A DNA stretch of 64,000 bases from Branchipolynoe longqiensis (taxonomy: Eukaryota > Annelida > Polychaeta > Phyllodocida > Polynoidae), in NCBI GenBank assembly GCA_030323885.1, contig CM059200.1:1231436-1295435 (forward strand). The letters run 5' to 3'. The position numbers and the translations under genes are program-made. Below the pieces are notes generated by a model that worked only from the letters and a program-made list of their open reading frames with translations, searched no databases and had not been told where the DNA came from. Position 1 is the first letter of the stretch. Every line of letters begins with the position of its first letter. Positions 1-9,889 of this stretch are shown here, one piece after another.

Positions 1-69
1 GTATATTTAAATACTAACTATATATATATATATATGTAAGGTGTAGATGTATATATAGGTACCATATAA

Positions 70-75
70 TTTATT
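70..75 (-). other. AATAAA polyadenylation signal candidate
   Basis: The plus strand reads TTTATT, which is AATAAA on the minus strand. It lies about 135 bases downstream of the stop codon of the putative terminal exon at 210-325. The tract is AT-rich, so a chance hit is possible. Its position is right for a 3' UTR signal of that exon. Confidence 0.3.
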
Positions 76-209
76 ATGTGGATATAAATAACGGCAGCCC
101 CTTAAATGTTTCCCATTACCATCTTCTTCCATGTTATTTGCTGCGGAGCGGGTCATTCTCTACTCCCCCCGCCTCCTATACCGTGAGCCAACTGTCACTC
201 TGCTCACTT

Positions 210-325
210 TTAAAACCCCTCGTCGTAGGTGGAGCTGCGGAGGCAGAAGTCGTTGAGATAGTTGACCACACAGTCCACTCCCTCGCTGACGGCGCAGCGC
301 TCAATCAGGTCCGAATACATAAGGA
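210..325 (-). CDS. putative terminal coding exon of an unidentified host gene
   Basis: On the minus strand a pyrimidine-rich acceptor (CTGTCTTCCAG) at 336-326 is followed by 37 codons ending at TAA (212-210). The peptide contains DLIERCAVSEGVDC and YLNDFCLRSSTYDEGF. Nearly all third positions are G or C (GAC, CTG, GAG, CGC, TGC, GCC, GTC, AGC), in sharp contrast to the AT-rich surroundings; this codon signature is the main evidence. Three cysteines suggest a secreted or disulfide-bonded C-terminus, which is inference. An AATAAA signal lies 135 bases downstream. I do not recognise the family. A competing reading exists: the plus strand is also open here and ends in a perfect donor-like CAG|GTAAGT at 361-369, but its codon usage is poorer. 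The rest of the gene would lie at higher coordinates, across the repeat-filled remainder or beyond the window. Confidence 0.45.
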
Positions 326-450
326 CTGGAAGACAGCCCCATACAGTGCATGTTGTCCTCCAGGTAAGTGCAGCCGGAGCCCTGCTGGTGGTGATCCAAT
401 GATGCGACTCAACAAATAATTAATTAGGAATAGATGCACATGTCAAATGA

Positions 451-516
451 ATTTATATATATAAATACATGCAATAATTAATCAGACAAAAAAGATATTT
501 CATTCATTTAATTTAT
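451..516. repeat. direct repeat, copy 1
   Basis: An AT-rich block containing AAATACATGCAATAATTAAT is repeated nearly identically at 843-905 in the same orientation. The two copies bracket about 330 bases at 517-842. Origin is unknown. Confidence 0.5.
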
Positions 517-842
517 AGATAGGATAATCAGTTATCAATGTATAAACAGGTGGAGTGGCTCATCTCCGACTATCGGCTGAATTATTACTGCCCACTAGGT
601 TATTCGCATGTACAACACAAATTAAGTTGGTCTGGCCTAATATGGCCTGGTGGGATCGATCCCTCCGCCTGCTACTGCAGCGCCACTGCGTGTTCGTGCC
701 CTGCGCCCCTCTGTTTTGGCCAGTGCACACCGGGTTTTCAAGCTTTGTAACCAGTTAGGCAGTTAGCCTAGTCAGAGACTAGTATTAAACTGATCAACCC
801 ATATCCATGTTTGTTCTTTGTCTTCCAGAGCGTAGCCTAACT
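517..842. other. no gene recognised between two direct repeats
   Basis: This is a moderately GC-rich stretch with only short open frames of about 70 codons and no splice or codon signal that I trust. It may be the body of an unidentified repeat, because both ends carry the same direct repeat. Confidence 0.3.
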
Positions 843-905
843 TCATATATAAATACATGCAATAATTAATCAGAAAAAAAAAAATTTCATTTATTTCATT
901 TATAT
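843..905. repeat. direct repeat, copy 2
   Basis: Second copy of the block at 451-516, followed by a (TA)-rich microsatellite reaching about 990. Confidence 0.5.
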
Positions 906-994
906 ATATATGTATTTCTGATCAAATTAATATTGTTTGTTCTTGTTTTACATTGTGTGTGTATATATAGATATATATATATAATATATAGTAT

Positions 995-1084
995 GTAGTC
1001 TAGTTATCCATCTCCCTCGGAATATATATTTATAAAAGCAATAAATAGCTCATATTATTCCGAGGGAGCTGGATAACTAGACTA
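995..1084. repeat. 90-bp hairpin (inverted repeat)
   Basis: Thirty-base arms starting GTAGTCTAGTTATCCA (995 onward) and ending TGGATAACTAGACTAC-like (to 1084) are complementary with a single mismatch, around a 30-base AT-rich loop. It is flanked on the left by (TA)n. It looks like a small foldback element or a transcribed hairpin; no function is assigned. Confidence 0.7.
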
Positions 1085-1327
1085 CTTACTCCTCTCTGCA
1101 GGGAGTCATACAGGGATCAATACATGGCTGGAGACAGGAATGGGGGGCCGTCTCGTTAACTAAATACAATTGCCCTAATTAAGGGCCGTAATGCAATATG
1201 ACGTACATAAATAACAAAGCCTGTGAGAGCTGCTATCTATACTCGTCATCACCCGTGTGTGGCTGTAGCCAGGGGAAGACTTGTGTGTCTTGCTGTAGCC
1301 AGTGTAAAGGTGGGATTCCATTTCCAG

Positions 1328-1700
1328 TTAAAGTTGCATGGTCCGGTGGGATAAATAAATTTTCAAAACAAAAACACTTACCTACATTTGATCCTACATA
1401 TCTAACTTAGATTCTGGTGCCCACACTATTCAATTGGTGCTGTATTTATGGAATAAATCGGATTTGATAAGAATCTACGTTCACACCACTGCTAGAGGAA
1501 GCCATGTGCCTCAGAACTCACTCTCTAAGATGCAGGTCAATCTTGTGACCTCTCTGAGGCTCTCGGTGGTCATGTCCTAGTTTCATCACGTTTCAGAACA
1601 CCACGTGACCATGGCGAGATTGGGAATGGTGTCACAGCCTTGGCTTCCAGGCCAGGAGTTTCGGCAAGCCTGCCAACATTATTTTGATTAATCATTTGGC
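1328..1700 (-). mobile_element. MITE-A copy, internally rearranged
   Basis: Starts TTAAAGTTGCATGGTCCGGT and continues through blocks shared with the cleaner copy at 25615-25956 (ATTTTCAAAACAAAAAC, CATATCTAACTTAGAT, TTTCGGCAAGCCTGCCAA). The middle, 1440-1650, does not match the other copies and may be an insertion. Confidence 0.5.
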
Positions 1701-1776
1701 AAAATTGCTAAAAGGAAGCCTGGCAATAAATAAACTATCAACAAATGTGTGTGTTAACTAGAAAATCAGGTACAAC

Positions 1777-2285
1777 ATGCTCGTAGAGGAGGAAGGAGTA
1801 GCTGCATGGCATAACTCGAATCTTCACATGGCAATGCTGGCTGATGATGTAAATTTCCTTTGTACAACACAAACACGTAACTCTATAACCGCTGTGTATA
1901 ACATGATGCGACATCTGCGGTCAATCATGAGGCTAACCTGGAAGGACAAAGTGACAAATAAGGAAATACTCGAACGGACGGGGCTGCCCTCTATGGAAGA
2001 TCTTCTGCTCAAAAAGAATCTCCAGTGGACTGGACACCTCATGAGGATATCATCAGACAGGCTACCAAAGCAGATCCTCTACTCTCAACTGTCTTCTGGT
2101 TACAGAAAGAGAGGACGCTCTCATCTCCAGTTCAAGGAAACCATCAAGAGAAACCTGAAGCTGAGAGACATTAAAACCGACTCATGGACACAACTCTCAC
2201 AGCAGAGAGCTAAATGGAGAGCAGCAGTCAAGTAATGAAAGCAGTCTTTGTCTACCGTGACCGACAGCATGATGATGATGATGAT
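1777..2285 (+). pseudogene. RTE-like non-LTR retrotransposon 3' fragment, internally deleted
   Basis: An open frame from about 1777 to the TAA at 2233-2235 joins two parts of a reverse-transcriptase ORF. The N-terminal part contains AMLADDVNFL, resembling the ADD catalytic region. The C-terminal part contains RLTWKDKVTNKEILERTG, GLPSMEDLLLKKNLQWTGHL and QRAKWRAAVK, which match the conserved tail of RTE-like elements from animals. The thumb region between them is missing, so the element is dead. After the stop comes a short 3' UTR ending in (ATG)n at 2268-2285, the usual simple-repeat tail of this group. Copies of the same 3' end occur reversed at 20639, 39196 and 40668. A SINE-C copy abuts it directly. 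Confidence 0.75.
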
Positions 2286-2470
2286 CTATAACTTACAGCA
2301 TCATCAAAGGCCAGTTACTCTCATACCATGTCTATGTGGTGTGGAAGCCTAACAATCCATTGGATCAGTAAACGTGTAGGCTCGGGCTTTGTATCGACAA
2401 ACTGTCTAATGGTGAAAACAAGACTATTATGACTTATCCATGATAGGCAGTATAAATGTTGATGAACATA
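2286..2470 (+). mobile_element. SINE-C, 5'-truncated copy
   Basis: Shares TAACTTACAGCATCA, CATACCATGTCTATGTGGTG and CGACAAACTGTCTAATGG with the longer copy at 11424-11740, but lacks the tRNA-like head. It directly follows the (ATG)n tail of the RTE fragment. Confidence 0.75.
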
Positions 2471-2539
2471 TAACCTGCCGAAATCTACATGCTTACCTGC
2501 CTGATTAGACCTTAGACTTAAAGCTTCGTATCCTGATGA

Positions 2540-2830
2540 ACATATCAAATTTTCTAAACAAAAACGACTTTCTAGATTTTATTCTACATATGTGACTTAG
2601 ATAATGGTGCCCTTATTAAAGATCTTTCGCCATATAGAAGGGAATACTGAGTCCACTTAATAGAACCTGTTAATGCAGAAGCCTATGGTGTCAGAGTTTT
2701 GGCATGCTTGCTAAAATTAATTGTGCATGGTTGCACTTCAAATACCTCAAAAGCTGGCCATTTAAAATAAAAGTGACTTCAAATTAAAGTAAGGTAGATT
2801 ATAACGATCAACCTAATAATATATTCATCT
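2540..2830 (-). mobile_element. MITE-A copy, partial
   Basis: Shares ATATCAAATTTTCTAAAC, CCTATGGTGTCAGAGTTTTG, AGTGACTTCAAATTAAAG and GGTAGATTATAACGATCAA with the other MITE-A copies. The terminal GTCCGATG motif is not preserved. Confidence 0.55.
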
Positions 2831-3168
2831 AAAAAAATAATATAACCTCAAAACCACCGAACAATGCAACAAGCTAGAGAGAGAGATTCACACACAAATA
2901 TAGGTAAATGCACTAAAACAATGTAACCTTAAATGTATACTATGATCGCGTCAGTGGTTTTTAATCACTTTTCAGTGCTGAGGAAAATGACACCGCTGAG
3001 CGCAAACACGTGTCACTTATGCATACTGTATGCTGCGTATTGCATGACGTCCATTACATGTGGCGCTACATGTTATGCAAACCTTAGCTTCATGTGGCGG
3101 ATAATTCTCTGCTTCTTTCACGTCAACTAGAGGGGGCTGTCGATGAATTGCTGCAGCTAAGATGTAAA
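2831..3168. other. no gene recognised
   Basis: Contains a short (GA)n run near 2877 and open frames below 70 codons. Nothing is supportable as a gene. Confidence 0.3.
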
Positions 3169-3330
3169 CAAAAGTTTGTTTTATTTAACGATGCCTCTAG
3201 AGCGCATTGATTTTTATCATCGGCTATTGGACATCTGAAATATGGTCATTCTGACATAGTTCTTTGAGGAAACCTGCTTCCTCCACATAGGTTACTCTTT
3301 CCGATAAGCAGCACTGGGTGTTTTTATAAG
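3169..3330 (-). mobile_element. SINE-B 3' fragment
   Basis: Shares AAAAGTTTGTTTTATTTAAC, ATGCCTCTAGAGC, TATGGTCATTCTGACAT and ACTCTTTCCGATAAGCAGC with full SINE-B copies at 33492 and 61091, in reverse orientation. The tRNA-like head is missing. Confidence 0.75.
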
Positions 3331-3575
3331 CAGCTAAGGTGTATGCATAATGTGCTCAAGGAGAAGCAGGTGAGGCGCCCGTCTAAGTGATCGGAGCCAG
3401 ATCGATTAGAGCTACCTCAGGTGGGGATGTCTAAGGGACCAGTCAGATCACCACTTTGTTTGTTTATTTGTTTAGCGACCTCCCCCCCCACGTCCCCAGC
3501 ACAAAAAACGTAAATATCGGCAGTCATTCAGTTGTTAACCACAAATAACTAGATTCTTATATTTTAAGCAGGTAA

Positions 3576-4284
3576 TGCCCCGGTCACCTACCCGTTAGTG
3601 GATGTAGTTGCACATAGGTGAACATAGTGGAGGCTAACGTGGGTCAAACGTGGTGTAAGTACATTAAACTATGTTGAAATACTTTAAGGTATGGCAGGTT
3701 TGGTATGGATAAATACGTTATGGTATGGATAAATACATTACGGTATGAATGCGGGTACGTTCAACGATGTTCAACTACGTTAGCCTCGAGCGCTCTTTTG
3801 AACATGTCCCAAAATTAAATCGCACATCACAGCTCACCCACATTATTACCAAGTTAACATCACGGACAAGTACGGATGCTGGTATGTTCAACTATGTTCA
3901 ACTACGTTAGCCTCCAATCCGTTCACCTGCATCCACTAACGGTTATGTGACCAGGGTTCGTCCAAGTACGCTAGAATTTACTAGAGCATGTTAGAGTATG
4001 CTAGAGTATGCTAGAGTACACTACAATATGCTAGAGTATGCTGGAGTATGCTATAGTATATTAGCGTCATGGATGAAAATTCAGCCTCTAACGTAGTGCT
4101 CTTTTGAACATGCCCCAAAATTAAATCGCACATCACAGCTCACCCACGTTATTACCAAGTTAACATCACGGACAAGTACCGATGCTGGTATTTTCAACTA
4201 TGTTCAACTACGTTCAACTACGTTCAACCACGTTAGCCTCCACTATGCGCAACTATGTTCACTAACGTGTATGTTACTGTGGCA
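3576..4284. mobile_element. word-array TIR element E1, with internal duplication
   Basis: The left end runs TGCCCCGGTCACCTACCCG, then GTTAGTGGATGTAGTTGCAC, then AACATAGTGGAGGCTAACG. The right end, read in reverse, gives TGCCACAGTAACATACACG, then GTTAGTG, CATAGTTGCGCATAGTGG and AGGCTAACG. The interior is filled with variants of GTTCAACTACGTT. A block of about 100 bases with the central motif CTTTTGAACATGTCCCAAAA (3795) is duplicated at 4100. A second inverted end near 3905-3953 suggests a nested smaller copy. Ends and centre relate it to elements at 31302, 47682 and 54455. Confidence 0.6.
3963..4075. repeat. 10-bp tandem repeat
   Basis: About eleven degenerate units of TAGAGTATGC lie between the two inner blocks of element E1. 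Confidence 0.7.
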
Positions 4285-4378
4285 TCCAATACAACACATA
4301 AATGCATGCCAACAGACCATACAACTGTCAAACTTCGATTTCCATATAATTGCTCAACTAAATAACATTAATAATCAA

Positions 4379-4614
4379 GATGGGTTATCATCATTATCAT
4401 CAATCTCTTAACGACGATGTTGTTTCAAGCACCCACCATAGATGACTCTACAACCAGTTTTCCCCATTTGTCCCTGTTCTCTACTGCCCTCTGGGACTTG
4501 CCGAACTTCAGACCTGTCCATTCAGCGATGTTGCCTTTCAGGATGGTTTCAGCCAGACATGTTGAATGGGACACATGATCATACCACTGCAGAGTTTGCA
4601 TCTCTGTACGATTA
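4379..4614 (-). pseudogene. RTE-like retrotransposon 3' end, inverted
   Basis: On the minus strand the peptide includes CLAETILKG, NIAEWTGLKFGKSQRAVENR and DKWGKLVVESS, ending at a stop near 4425, followed by an (ATG)n-type tail at 4379-4408. This is the C-terminus of the element also seen at 29170-29405 (+). Between ETILKG and NIAEWTG this copy has lost the basic KGK..RGRQ..RW segment present in the 29-kb copy. It meets the next fragment head to head near 4615. Confidence 0.7.
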
Positions 4615-5308
4615 TCAGATGAAGATGAATGCCAGGAAGACCAAAACAATGGTTTTAAGTAAAAAGACAGATAAACCAAATATCAATATAACCATAGATG
4701 GCACAAACATAGAACAAGTATCCGAATTCATATATCTCGGACAAAAGATTACAAATGATGGGAGATGTGAGGAAGAAATTAAGAGAAGGATAACAATAGC
4801 CCGAACAACATTCTCCAAAATGTATAGAGTGTTAACATCAAGTAAGATATTAATACAAACAAGGAAGCGTATTCTTCAGTGTTATGTGTGGTCTACTCTA
4901 ATGTATGGGGCTGAGACATGGACAATCTCTAAGAAAATGTACAAACGTTTAGCAGCATTTGAGATGTGGACTTATCGAAGGATGATGAAAATATCATGGA
5001 CAAAGAAGATCACCAACAAAGAAGTTCTCAGAAAAAATAAAAATAAGAAAAGCTTGTTTGCCACTATACAGACAAAGAAACTTATTTATTTTAGCCACAT
5101 CATTCGTCAGAGTTCAATATACCATACATTGTTGGAAGGGAAGGTGAATGGCAGCAGAGGGAGAGGGAGACCAAGAACATCATGGTTTACAAATATTTCA
5201 CAGTGGACAGGCTTGAATTATTCACAGTCTATCAGAACAGCACAACATCGGGACAAGTGAAGAACCATTGCATCCAACCCTCGCCTAGAGGATGGAACTA
5301 TTGATTGA
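4615..5308 (+). pseudogene. non-LTR retrotransposon ORF2 C-terminal fragment with nonsense codon
   Basis: The frame runs from about 4616 to TGA at 5258-5260. Readable blocks are MNARKTKTMVLSKK, EFIYLGQKITNDGRCEEEI, YVWSTLMYGAETWTISKKM, FEMWTYRRMMKISWTKKI and RGRGRPRTSW, typical of the region after the palm in animal LINE reverse transcriptases. The catalytic YADD region is absent, so this is a 5'-truncated copy. The stop at 5258-5260 is premature: the same stretch at 53383 reads GACAAGTGGAG (Trp) where this copy has GACAAGTGAAG. Beyond it the frame continues 15 codons to TGA at 5306-5308, followed by a TGATTGATTG tail. The element has no relation to nearby genes. Confidence 0.8.
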
Positions 5309-5453
5309 TTGACGATTATCAGATCTTTGCATGGTCCAATTTTCAGCTGGATCTTGGCACAGCCTTCCTCATTGGAAACATGGTCTTCGAATGAGATGTG
5401 TGAGAAGTATCTTGTAGTTACGCCCTGCTACATGGTTCTTCTTTGGAGCTCTT

Positions 5454-5576
5454 GTGCGTTCGAATCCTGGTCGAGTCAAACAATGACTTAAAAATTGATA
5501 CTTGTTACTTCCTAGCCTGGCGCTCGGCATTATTAGGATAGGGCAAGGACTTGTTGGCTCAGTGTCAGGACAATCA
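5454..5576 (+). mobile_element. SINE-A fragment
   Basis: Contains the B-box-like TTCGAATCC, CTGGTCGAGTCAAAC, TAGCCTGGCGCTCGGCATTA and GGCTCAGTGTCAGGA. It starts inside the head and is cut off before the tail by the next array. Confidence 0.8.
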
Positions 5577-6290
5577 CCTACTTAGCACCTTCACTGGCCT
5601 AACAATGTCACACACCTAACAATGTCATATCCCTAACGACATCACCTACATATCAACTTCATCGCCCTAACAACGTCACAAACATAGCAAGGTGACTGCC
5701 CTAACTACGTCACAAACATAGCAACATGCCCTGACAATGTCACACATATCAACGTCATATCCCTAATGACGTCAACAACTTAGCAAGTTTACTGTCCTAC
5801 CAAAGTCACACACATACCAACGTCGTATCCCTAATGACATCACCAACATAACAACTTCACTGCCCTAACAACGTCACACACATAGCAACGTCACTACCCT
5901 AACAACATCATCAACATAGCAAGTGCACTGCCCTAAAAATGTCGCCTACATAGCAAGGGCACTGCCCTGCAAAAGTCACAAACATAGCAAAGTCACTGAA
6001 CTAGCATCACTAACATACCAACATCAGTGCCCTAACAATATCACTATCATAGCAACGTCACGGTCCTACCATGACTATCCTAGCAACATCATGACTATCA
6101 TAGCAACGTCCCTGCCCTAACAACATAACTATCATAGCAACGTCTCTACCCTAACATCATCACCAACATCGCTGCACTAGCAACATAACTAACATAGTAA
6201 CATGACTGCCTGCCTTTAAAATGCTACCGTCATAACGTCACCAACATTGTGACGTCACTATCCTAACAACGTCATGACAGTTAATGTTAG
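5577..6290. repeat. 34-bp minisatellite
   Basis: Tandem 34-base units of the form CATAGCAACGTCACTGCCCT plus AACAACGTCACAAA, about twenty degenerate copies. Many units carry ACGTCAC. There is no coding signal. Confidence 0.85.
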
Positions 6291-6374
6291 TGAAACATGC
6301 TTCACCAGAGATGCGGCATTAATGATCTTACAGCACTAATGTCAGTCAGCAATGATTGATAACATGATCTCAAC

Positions 6375-6600
6375 ATCACAAAGAAGCACCTCCCAACCCT
6401 CTCACGGCCCACCCCTACAAGAAAACAGGGCAACACATCTACACATCCCAACCCTCTCCCTGCCCACCCCTACAAGAAAACAGGGCAACACTGCGCACAT
6501 CTACACCTCCCAACCCTCTCCCTGCACACCCCTACAAGAAAACAGGGCAGCACCGCACATATCTACACAGATATACACTCAATAAGGAAACACGACAACA
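6375..6600. repeat. short C-rich tandem repeat of about 55-60 bp
   Basis: Three to four units containing CCCACCCCTACAAGAAAACA and GGGCAACAC. It grades into the 63-bp array that follows. Confidence 0.7.
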
Positions 6601-8215
6601 CCCCATTGTAGGTGCACATCTAAACACCCCCCCCCCACACACCCACAGTATGGAAACACTCTAAAAACACCCCACTGTAGTCAGTTATCTAAAGCCACCC
6701 TCCCCCCCCCCCCCCCCCCCCCACACCACACCATGGAAACCCTACACAACCCCAGTTCAGTCCGATATCTAAACACCCACCCACCCACCACAGCGTGGAA
6801 ACATGACAACACTACAATCTAGTCACATATCAAAACACACACCAACACAGCCCAACAGGGAAACACCACAAGATCACACTGTAGCCAAATATCTAAACAC
6901 ACACCCATACACCCCCAGCACAGAAACATGGCCACACTGTACTGGAGCCATACATCCAAGCACACACCCATACACCTCTAGCACAGAAACACGGTCAGAC
7001 TGTACTGGAGCCATACATCTAAACACCCCCCCCAACACAGAAAGGTGGACAGACTGTACTGTAGTCATACATCCAAGCACACACCCATACACCCCCAACA
7101 CAGAAACACGGTCAGACTGTACTGTAGTCATACATCTAAACACACACCCATACACCCCCCAACACAGAAACACGGTCAGACTGTACTGTAGTCATACATC
7201 TAAGCACACACCCCCCAACACAGAAACATGGCCAGACTGCACTGTAGTCATACATCTAAACACACACCCATACACCCCCAACACAGAAACACGGTCATAC
7301 TGTACTGTAGTCATACATCTAAACACACACCCATACACCCCCAACACAGAAACACGGTCATACTGTACTGTAGTCATACATCTAAACACACACCCATACA
7401 CCCCCAACACAGAAACACGGTCAGACTGTACTGTAGTCATACATCTAAACACACACCCATACACCCCCAACACAGAAAGATGGCCAGACTGTACTGTAGT
7501 CATACATCTAAACACACACCCATACACCCCCAACACAGAAAGATGGCCAGACTCTACTGTAGTCATACATCTAAACACACACCCATACACCCCCAACACA
7601 GAAACACCGCCAGACTGTACTGTAGTCATACATCTAAACACACACCCACACACCCCCCAACACAGAAACACCGCCAGACTGTACTGTAGCCATACATCTA
7701 AACACACCCATACACCCCCAACACAGAAACATGGCCAGACTCTACTGTAGTCATACATCTAAACACACACCCATACACCCCCAACACAGAAACACCGCCA
7801 GACTGTACTGTAGCCATACATCTACACACACACCCATACACCCCCAACACAGAAACAAGGCCAGACTGTACTGTAATCATACATCTAAACACACACCCAC
7901 ACACCCCCCAACACAGAAACACCGCCAGACTGCACTGTAGCCATACATCTAAACACACCCATACACCCCCAACACAGAAACAAGGTCAGACTCTACTGTA
8001 GCCATACATCTAAACACACCCATACACCCCCGACACAGAAACAAGGTCAGACTCTACTGTAGTCATACATCTAAACACACACCCACACACCCCCCAACAC
8101 AGAAACACCGCCAGACTGTACTGTAGCCATACATCTAAACACACCCATACACCCCCAACACAGGAACACCGACATAACCTATTGTAGTCACATATCTAAA
8201 CACACACACACTGTA
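6600..8215. repeat. 63-bp minisatellite
   Basis: About twenty-five copies of a unit containing ACATCTAAACACACACCCAT, ACACCCCCAACACAGAAACA and GACTGTACTGTAGTCAT. The period is a multiple of three, so all frames stay open over long distances; open frames of 315 and 188 codons here are artefacts. A poly-C run of about 20 lies at 6702-6722. The first units are more diverged than the central ones, consistent with homogenisation in the core. Confidence 0.9.
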
Positions 8216-8289
8216 ACCACAAATAAACACACACACCAATAAGCAAGCACAACAACACTACACTGTAACCACAGATATCAACAAACAAA

Positions 8290-8695
8290 GGAACACGCCC
8301 ACCCTGAGCCCTATCCACGTGACTATGACACACACCTGTCACTTGTAATGCAGAGTTCAGCTGCTATAGCTACCAGAGTCATGCAGACAGCCTCGAATTG
8401 GTGGTTCAAACACTGCCTAGCTCCTCGACCAGGCACCCGGGCCATTCCCACCATCCACGCTAGTACTGTCACTAACTAGATCACAGGAGGCAGTGGTGCC
8501 CGCCGTCGGTTGCCAGGCAACGGCTACCATGACGACATGTAGCAGCGTTGCTAACACATCAACAACAGCCGATGCAGATGCAAGGAAAACAAAACAGAGT
8601 CTGATCCAGTGATTTTGTTGCGAATAGGGTGCTTTGTATCCTGTTAGGTATCTTAGCTGATTAAATCAGTATTGTCCTTCGAACCTGTGGATTAA
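8290..8695. other. no gene recognised; unique-looking spacer
   Basis: I see no supported exon. It contains an RFX-like X-box palindrome at 8509-8521. Confidence 0.3.
8509..8521. promoter_or_regulatory. RFX-type X-box palindrome candidate
   Basis: GTTGCCAGGCAAC is a close match to the symmetrical X-box bound by RFX factors in animals. It is an isolated motif with no recognised gene next to it, so activity is uncertain. Confidence 0.3.
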
Positions 8696-8696
8696 T

Positions 8697-9009
8697 CAGG
8701 GATGAAAGTTGTCTCTGGGAAAAAAAGCGGAAATGCGAATATTCTCCCATGGGTTTAGCATTGTCAGGGAATCGCGGACAATTTCCGGAAGTGGGGTTTC
8801 ATATATAATGGCATATGGTGATAGTGCTGCGCCATTTGAAGCATGTGTTAGTAGTATACGCTGATAGTGCTGCACCATTTGGAGCATTTATTAGTAGTAT
8901 ACACTGATAGTGCTGCGGCGTCTGCACCACATCTTAGTGTACGCTGATGGTGCTGCGGGATAAAAAAATCCCGGAAATCCACAGAATCGTGGAGATCTTT
9001 CATCCCTGA
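8697..9009 (+). mobile_element. MITE-B with internal tandem repeats
   Basis: Ends are TCAGGGATGAAAG (left) and CTTTCATCCCTGA (right). Inside are two to three copies of an approximately 40-base unit such as TAGTATACGCTGATAGTGCT plus GCACCATTTGGAGCAT. The right arm contains AAATCCCGGAAATCCAC. A second copy is at 18350-18664. The internal unit, in reverse complement, is the monomer of the satellite at 50229-51135. Confidence 0.75.
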
Positions 9010-9117
9010 CACATAATCGATGCAAATTTATTATTTATATTTTGCATTATATTACTAGTCAATTACGTAGGAGAAATTTCAATCACGGACAATTGGGATT
9101 CTTCATTCCACTGCTCA

Positions 9118-9278
9118 TTGGCCTATCCTAGTAATGCTGGGTACCAGTCTAGGTAGTGACAATTGCTAGGTAGTGAGTCATTGCTTTGACTTGGCCAGGG
9201 TTTGAACTCAAGGTTTCAAACCCGACGATCTGCCAAGCTAGGATAGCGGGTGCTCCAACGCATTTGGCCATCTTCTGT
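9118..9278 (-). mobile_element. SINE-A head fragment
   Basis: Reverse orientation; contains GGCCTATCCTAGTAATG, GGCCAGGGTTTGAACTC and GCATTTGGCCATC. It is diverged and lacks the tail half. It lies head to head with the full copy that starts at 9291. Confidence 0.6.
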
Positions 9279-9290
9279 CAGAAAAATCAG

Positions 9291-9635
9291 ACTGGTGGCC
9301 GAATGAGTAGAGCATCCGTCTCCTCTTTTGGGAGATCCAAACCCATGAGTTTGTGGGTTCGAATCCTGGTCGAGTCAAACCAATCACTTACAAATTGATA
9401 CTTGTTGCTTGCTAGCCTGGCGCTCAACATTACTAGGATAGGGCGAGGACTGGTTGGCTCAGTGTCAGGGTAATGTGACTGAGTGGGATATCAGGTCATG
9501 GTGCTGTTGGCCTGGTGTCCGAGTGGGTCAGCACTATAAAGTCGCCATGAGTGCGCACCGTCACAAGTCAGTACCCGTCTTGATATGACCTTAGATGAAG
9601 CTAGGTCGTAAAACAACAGCAACCAAACACACAAA
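9291..9635 (+). mobile_element. SINE-A, full-length reference copy
   Basis: The tRNA-like head has an A-box-like TGGCCGAATGAGTAGAGC and a B-box GGGTTCGAATCC, the internal Pol III promoter layout. The body contains AGCCTGGCGCTCAACATTAC, GACTGAGTGGGATATCAGG and CAGCACTATAAAGTCGCCAT, and the tail GATATGACCTTAGATGAAGC, AGGTCGTAAAAC, followed by CAA-rich repeats. It is about 345 bp and noncoding. The same body recurs about twenty times in the window in both orientations; copies differ by scattered substitutions, so most are old. Confidence 0.85.
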
Positions 9636-9714
9636 CCTCTCACTAATGATATGGGAATTGTTGGTAAGAATAAATCCGGTTCCCCATGATGTTTGCAAAT
9701 GCGTAATTCCGCGA

Positions 9715-9777
9715 GGGGGGGGAGGGGGAGAAGAAGGGAGGAGGGGGGGAGGGGGAGGGGGAGAGGGAGGGGAGGCT
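9715..9777. repeat. G-rich purine tract
   Basis: Nearly uninterrupted G/A run (GGGGGGAGGGGGAGAAGG and similar) of about 60 bases. It has G-quadruplex or triplex potential. Confidence 0.8.
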
Positions 9778-9889
9778 TAGCGTGGGAACAGTTGGACTTA
9801 AATGTGGAATTAAGCGCGATGGAACATCCAGGCTTTGCAATGTTGGCAGATTTCTATGGCTGCTTCCCCTTCAATCCAGTACCTAGCCC

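Noticed and set aside
1198..1410. Cys-rich 70-codon frame that looks like a small secreted peptide
   Set aside because: The cysteines come from a local GTGT/TGTAGCCAG duplication; the frame ends inside a MITE-A copy.
5577..6290. Telomere-like repeats (CCCTAACAACG)
   Set aside because: CCCTAA appears once per 34-bp unit, not as tandem CCCTAA hexamers.
6803..7750. Open frame of 315 codons with regular HTPYTPNTE repeats
   Set aside because: The 63-bp array is a multiple of three, so every frame stays open; no start context or conserved domain.
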